Part shown: positions 61,989-64,000 of the stretch, piece after piece
How the letters are laid out: every line of letters starts with the position of its first letter
Position numbering within the stretch: the first letter of the stretch is position 1
Source of the DNA: Zhengitettix transpicula
Taxonomy: Eukaryota; Arthropoda; Insecta; Orthoptera; Tetrigidae
Reading direction: 5' to 3'
NCBI GenBank assembly: GCA_037074705.1
Contig: JAYJMR010000015.1
Coordinates: 1 to 64,000, forward strand
Length of the DNA: 64,000 nt
Program-made: the position numbers and the translations under genes
The notes under the pieces: generated by a model
Told to the model about the DNA's origin: nothing
Databases searched by the model: none
Seen by the model: only the letters and a program-made list of their open reading frames with translations

Positions 61989-63776
61989 ATGTGTACCGTA
62001 TGGTTCCGTGTAAATTTAAGTGATTATAAATATATCGATATCTTGTACACTGTTAAAATATGTAACAGATATCTCGCTAATAAAGTACAGATTCTGCATA
62101 TAAATTGTGATTCGGCTATTTGTAACCTCTATGCTTGGTGTATCGTCATAATTACGCATTGCATCGCAAACAAGTAGAGATATCTAAAAAAAACATACTT
62201 TATTTTATTCAAAAATAGATTTTAAACGAACATTTCGAGCTTTTCAGCAACATCATACAAATACTATTTAAGAATTAGGCTCTATTTCTACTTCCGATAA
62301 AGACAAATATTTCGAAAAGTTTTATTCGTATCAGAATTCTGATTTCATAACAAATTTAAACAGTTTCGCTACATTAGGACGATTTTTTTGAGACAATTTA
62401 AAATATTTTTCAACGTCTAAGTGATGAATAACAAAAATTAACCGTATTGTTCCTTGTAAATAAATGTGATTCAAAATATATCGATATCTTGTACACTGTT
62501 AAAATATCTAACTGATATCTCGCTAATAAAGTACAGATTCTGCATATAAATTGTGATTCGGCTATTTGTAACCTCTATGCTTGGTGTATCGTCATAATTA
62601 CGCATTGCATCGCAAACAAGTAGAGATATCTAAAAAAAACATACTTTATTTTATTCAAAAATAGATTTTAAACGAACATTTCGAGCTTTTCAGCAACATC
62701 ATACAAATACTATTTAAGAATTAGGCTCTATTTCTACTTCCGATAAAGACAAATATTTCGAAAAGTTTTATTCGTATAAGAATTCTGATTTCATAACAAA
62801 TTTAAACAGTTTCGCTACATTAGGACGATTTTTTTGAGACAATTTAAAATATTTTTCAACGTCTAAGTGATGAATAACAAAAATTAACCGTATTGTTCCT
62901 TGTAAATATATGTGATTCAAAATATATCGATATCTTGTACACTGTTAAAATATGTAACAGATATCTTGCTAATAAAGTACAGATTCTGCATATAAATTGT
63001 GATTCGGCTATTTGTAACCTCTATGCTTGGTGTATCGTCATAATTACGCATTGCATCGCAAACAAGTAGAGATATCTAAAAAAAACATACTTTATTTTAT
63101 TCAAAAATAGATTTTAAACGAACATTTCGAGCTTTTCAGCAACATCATACAAATACTATTTAAGAAAATGGCTCTACTTCTAATCCTGAAAAAGAGGAAT
63201 ATTTCGAAAAGTTTTATTCGTATTAGAATTCTGATTTCATAAAAAATTTACGCATTTCCATTACATTAAGACGAATTTATTGTGAAAACATTAAATATTT
63301 TTGAACTTCTTACTGATGAATACCAAAATTATTTAGCGTATTGTTCTGTGTAAATTTATGTGATTCAAAATATATTGATATCTTGTACACTGTTAACATA
63401 TCTAACAGATATCTCGCTAATAAAGTACAGATTCTGCTTATACATTGCGATTCGTCTATTTGTAACCTCTATGCTTAGGGTAGCGTAACAGTTACGCATT
63501 ACATCGCAAAACAGTAGAGTTATCTAAAAAAAACACACTTTATTTTATTTAAAATTACATTTTAAACGAACATTTCAAGGTTTTCAGCCACATCATACGA
63601 ATACGTTTTACGAAAATGGCTCTACTTCTATTTCCGATAAAGAAAAAAATTACGAAAAGTTTTATTCGTATCAGAATTCTGATTACATAAAAAATTTACT
63701 CAATTTCGCTACATTAGGACGATTTTTTTCAGACAATTTAAAATATTTTTCAACGTCTAACTGATGAATAACAAAA
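61989..63776 (+). repeat. Four-monomer unit: B + C/B + C/B/C + A' (1788 bp)
   Basis: B 61989-62436, C/B 62437-62882 ('gtaaataaatgtg' private), C/B/C 62883-63327 ('agatatcttgc'), A' 63328-63776 ('gtagagttatc'). Same plan as 56230-58463 with one C/B monomer fewer. Confidence 0.92.
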
Positions 63777-64000
63777 ATGTGTACCGTATGGTTCCGTGTA
63801 AATTTAAGTGATTATAAATATATCGATATCTTGTACACTGTTAAAATATGTAACAGATATCTCGCTAATAAAGTACAGATTCTGCATATAAATTGTGATT
63901 CGGCTATTTGTAACCTCTATGCTTGGTGTATCGTCATAATTACGCATTGCATCGCAAACAAGTAGAGATATCTAAAAAAAACATACTTTATTTTATTCAA
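63777..64000 (+). repeat. Partial HOR unit: first 224 bp of a B monomer
   Basis: The B start and first half, cut by the window edge at 'tattttattcaa'. The array continues beyond the window. Confidence 0.93.

Larger units (their letters stand above)
54467..63776 (+). repeat. ~5.3-5.8-kb large repeat, one full copy and one incomplete copy
   Basis: Copy 1 is 54467-60225 (5759 bp, 13 monomers). Copy 2 starts at 60226 and runs out of the window. Matching landmarks: 'gtgactataaat' and 'cgtataagaattc' in the first B, 'attgatctac' in ACAd, C/B hybrids in the second unit, 'gtagagttatc' in the A' at 58015 and 63328. Copy 2 has one C/B hybrid fewer, so the distance from 58464 to 63777 is 5313 bp. Confidence 0.85.
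1..64000. repeat. Higher-order tandem satellite array, ~447-bp monomer
   Basis: The whole window is a head-to-tail array of one ~447-bp monomer family, all in the same orientation. Recurring landmarks in every monomer include 'gatatcttgtacactg', 'agtacagattctgc', 'catactttattttatt' and 'gatgaata'. Monomers fall into classes A, B and C plus hybrids, ordered in multi-monomer units of 1342, 1315, 1763 bp and larger. No interruption by unique DNA, transposon or microsatellite was found on reading through. G+C is about 28% in a hand-counted monomer. Known biology: such homogenised higher-order satellites form centromeric or pericentromeric heterochromatin in animals and plants. Assignment to a centromere here is inference. 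Both ends of the window lie inside the array, so its real length is unknown. Confidence 0.97.

Noticed and set aside
1..64000. CRISPR array
   Set aside because: The repeat unit is ~447 bp with no short direct repeat separated by unique spacers, and there are no cas genes.
1..64000. Transposon or retroelement remnant as the source of the monomer
   Set aside because: No terminal inverted repeats, target-site duplications, long terminal repeats, poly-A tail at a fixed unit end or coding remnants were visible. A database search with the consensus would be decisive.
1..64000. Telomeric repeat (TTAGG) content
   Set aside because: 'ttagg' occurs once per A or B monomer inside 'acattaggacg' and never in tandem.
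1..64000. Bacterial promoters, terminators or rRNA/tRNA genes
   Set aside because: A/T-rich boxes resembling promoters occur throughout by base composition only; no tRNA cloverleaf or rRNA sequence was recognised, and the higher-order satellite structure is eukaryotic.

Overview
The window is one uninterrupted array of an A+T-rich tandem satellite, from the first base to the last. I see no gene, RNA gene, transposon, CRISPR array or unique sequence. The repeat is a ~447-bp monomer in one head-to-tail orientation; I count 144 complete monomers plus a partial last one. A hand count on the monomer at 61989-62436 gives 126 G+C of 448 (28%) and 16 CpG, about 1.8 times expectation. A pure higher-order satellite of this kind points to eukaryotic constitutive heterochromatin, possibly centromeric or pericentromeric. 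The lack of CpG loss fits an invertebrate better than a heavily methylated genome. I do not recognise the satellite family and cannot name the organism.

Three monomer classes (called here A, B and C) form a three-monomer higher-order repeat (HOR) of ~1342 bp. A starts after 'gatgaatacc' with 'attatttagcg'. B starts after 'gatgaataac' with 'atgtgtaccg'. C starts after 'gatgaataac' with 'attaaccg'. I phase units from the first base of B. Recombination has added further classes: A' (a diverged A), a C/A/C hybrid with a 27-bp deletion (CAd), an A/C/A hybrid with the same deletion (ACAd), and C/B hybrids.

Layout. Domain I (1-17015) is the B-C-A HOR of ~1342 bp, with irregular units of two monomers and many private variants on its left side. 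Domain II (17016-48756) mixes the 1342-bp unit with a 1315-bp unit, B-CAd-A'. These are arranged in larger repeats: a 2629-bp pair (23618-28874), a ~2655-bp pair (28875-34184) and a ~3971-bp series (34185-48756, one copy short). Domain III (48757-64000) is built from a 1763-bp four-monomer HOR, B-C-ACAd-A', and from units lengthened by C/B hybrids. It shows a still larger repeat of 5759 bp (54467-60225), with a second copy starting at 60226 that is one monomer shorter so far.

Nothing here works as a gene set. Short open frames of 62 or 78 codons recur in B monomers, but they behave as passengers of the repeat: they carry stops, frameshifts and mainly amino-acid-changing differences. The biology in the window is its record of unequal crossover, gene conversion and local amplification. 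The left side looks older or less well resolved, and the middle and right carry successive HOR expansions.
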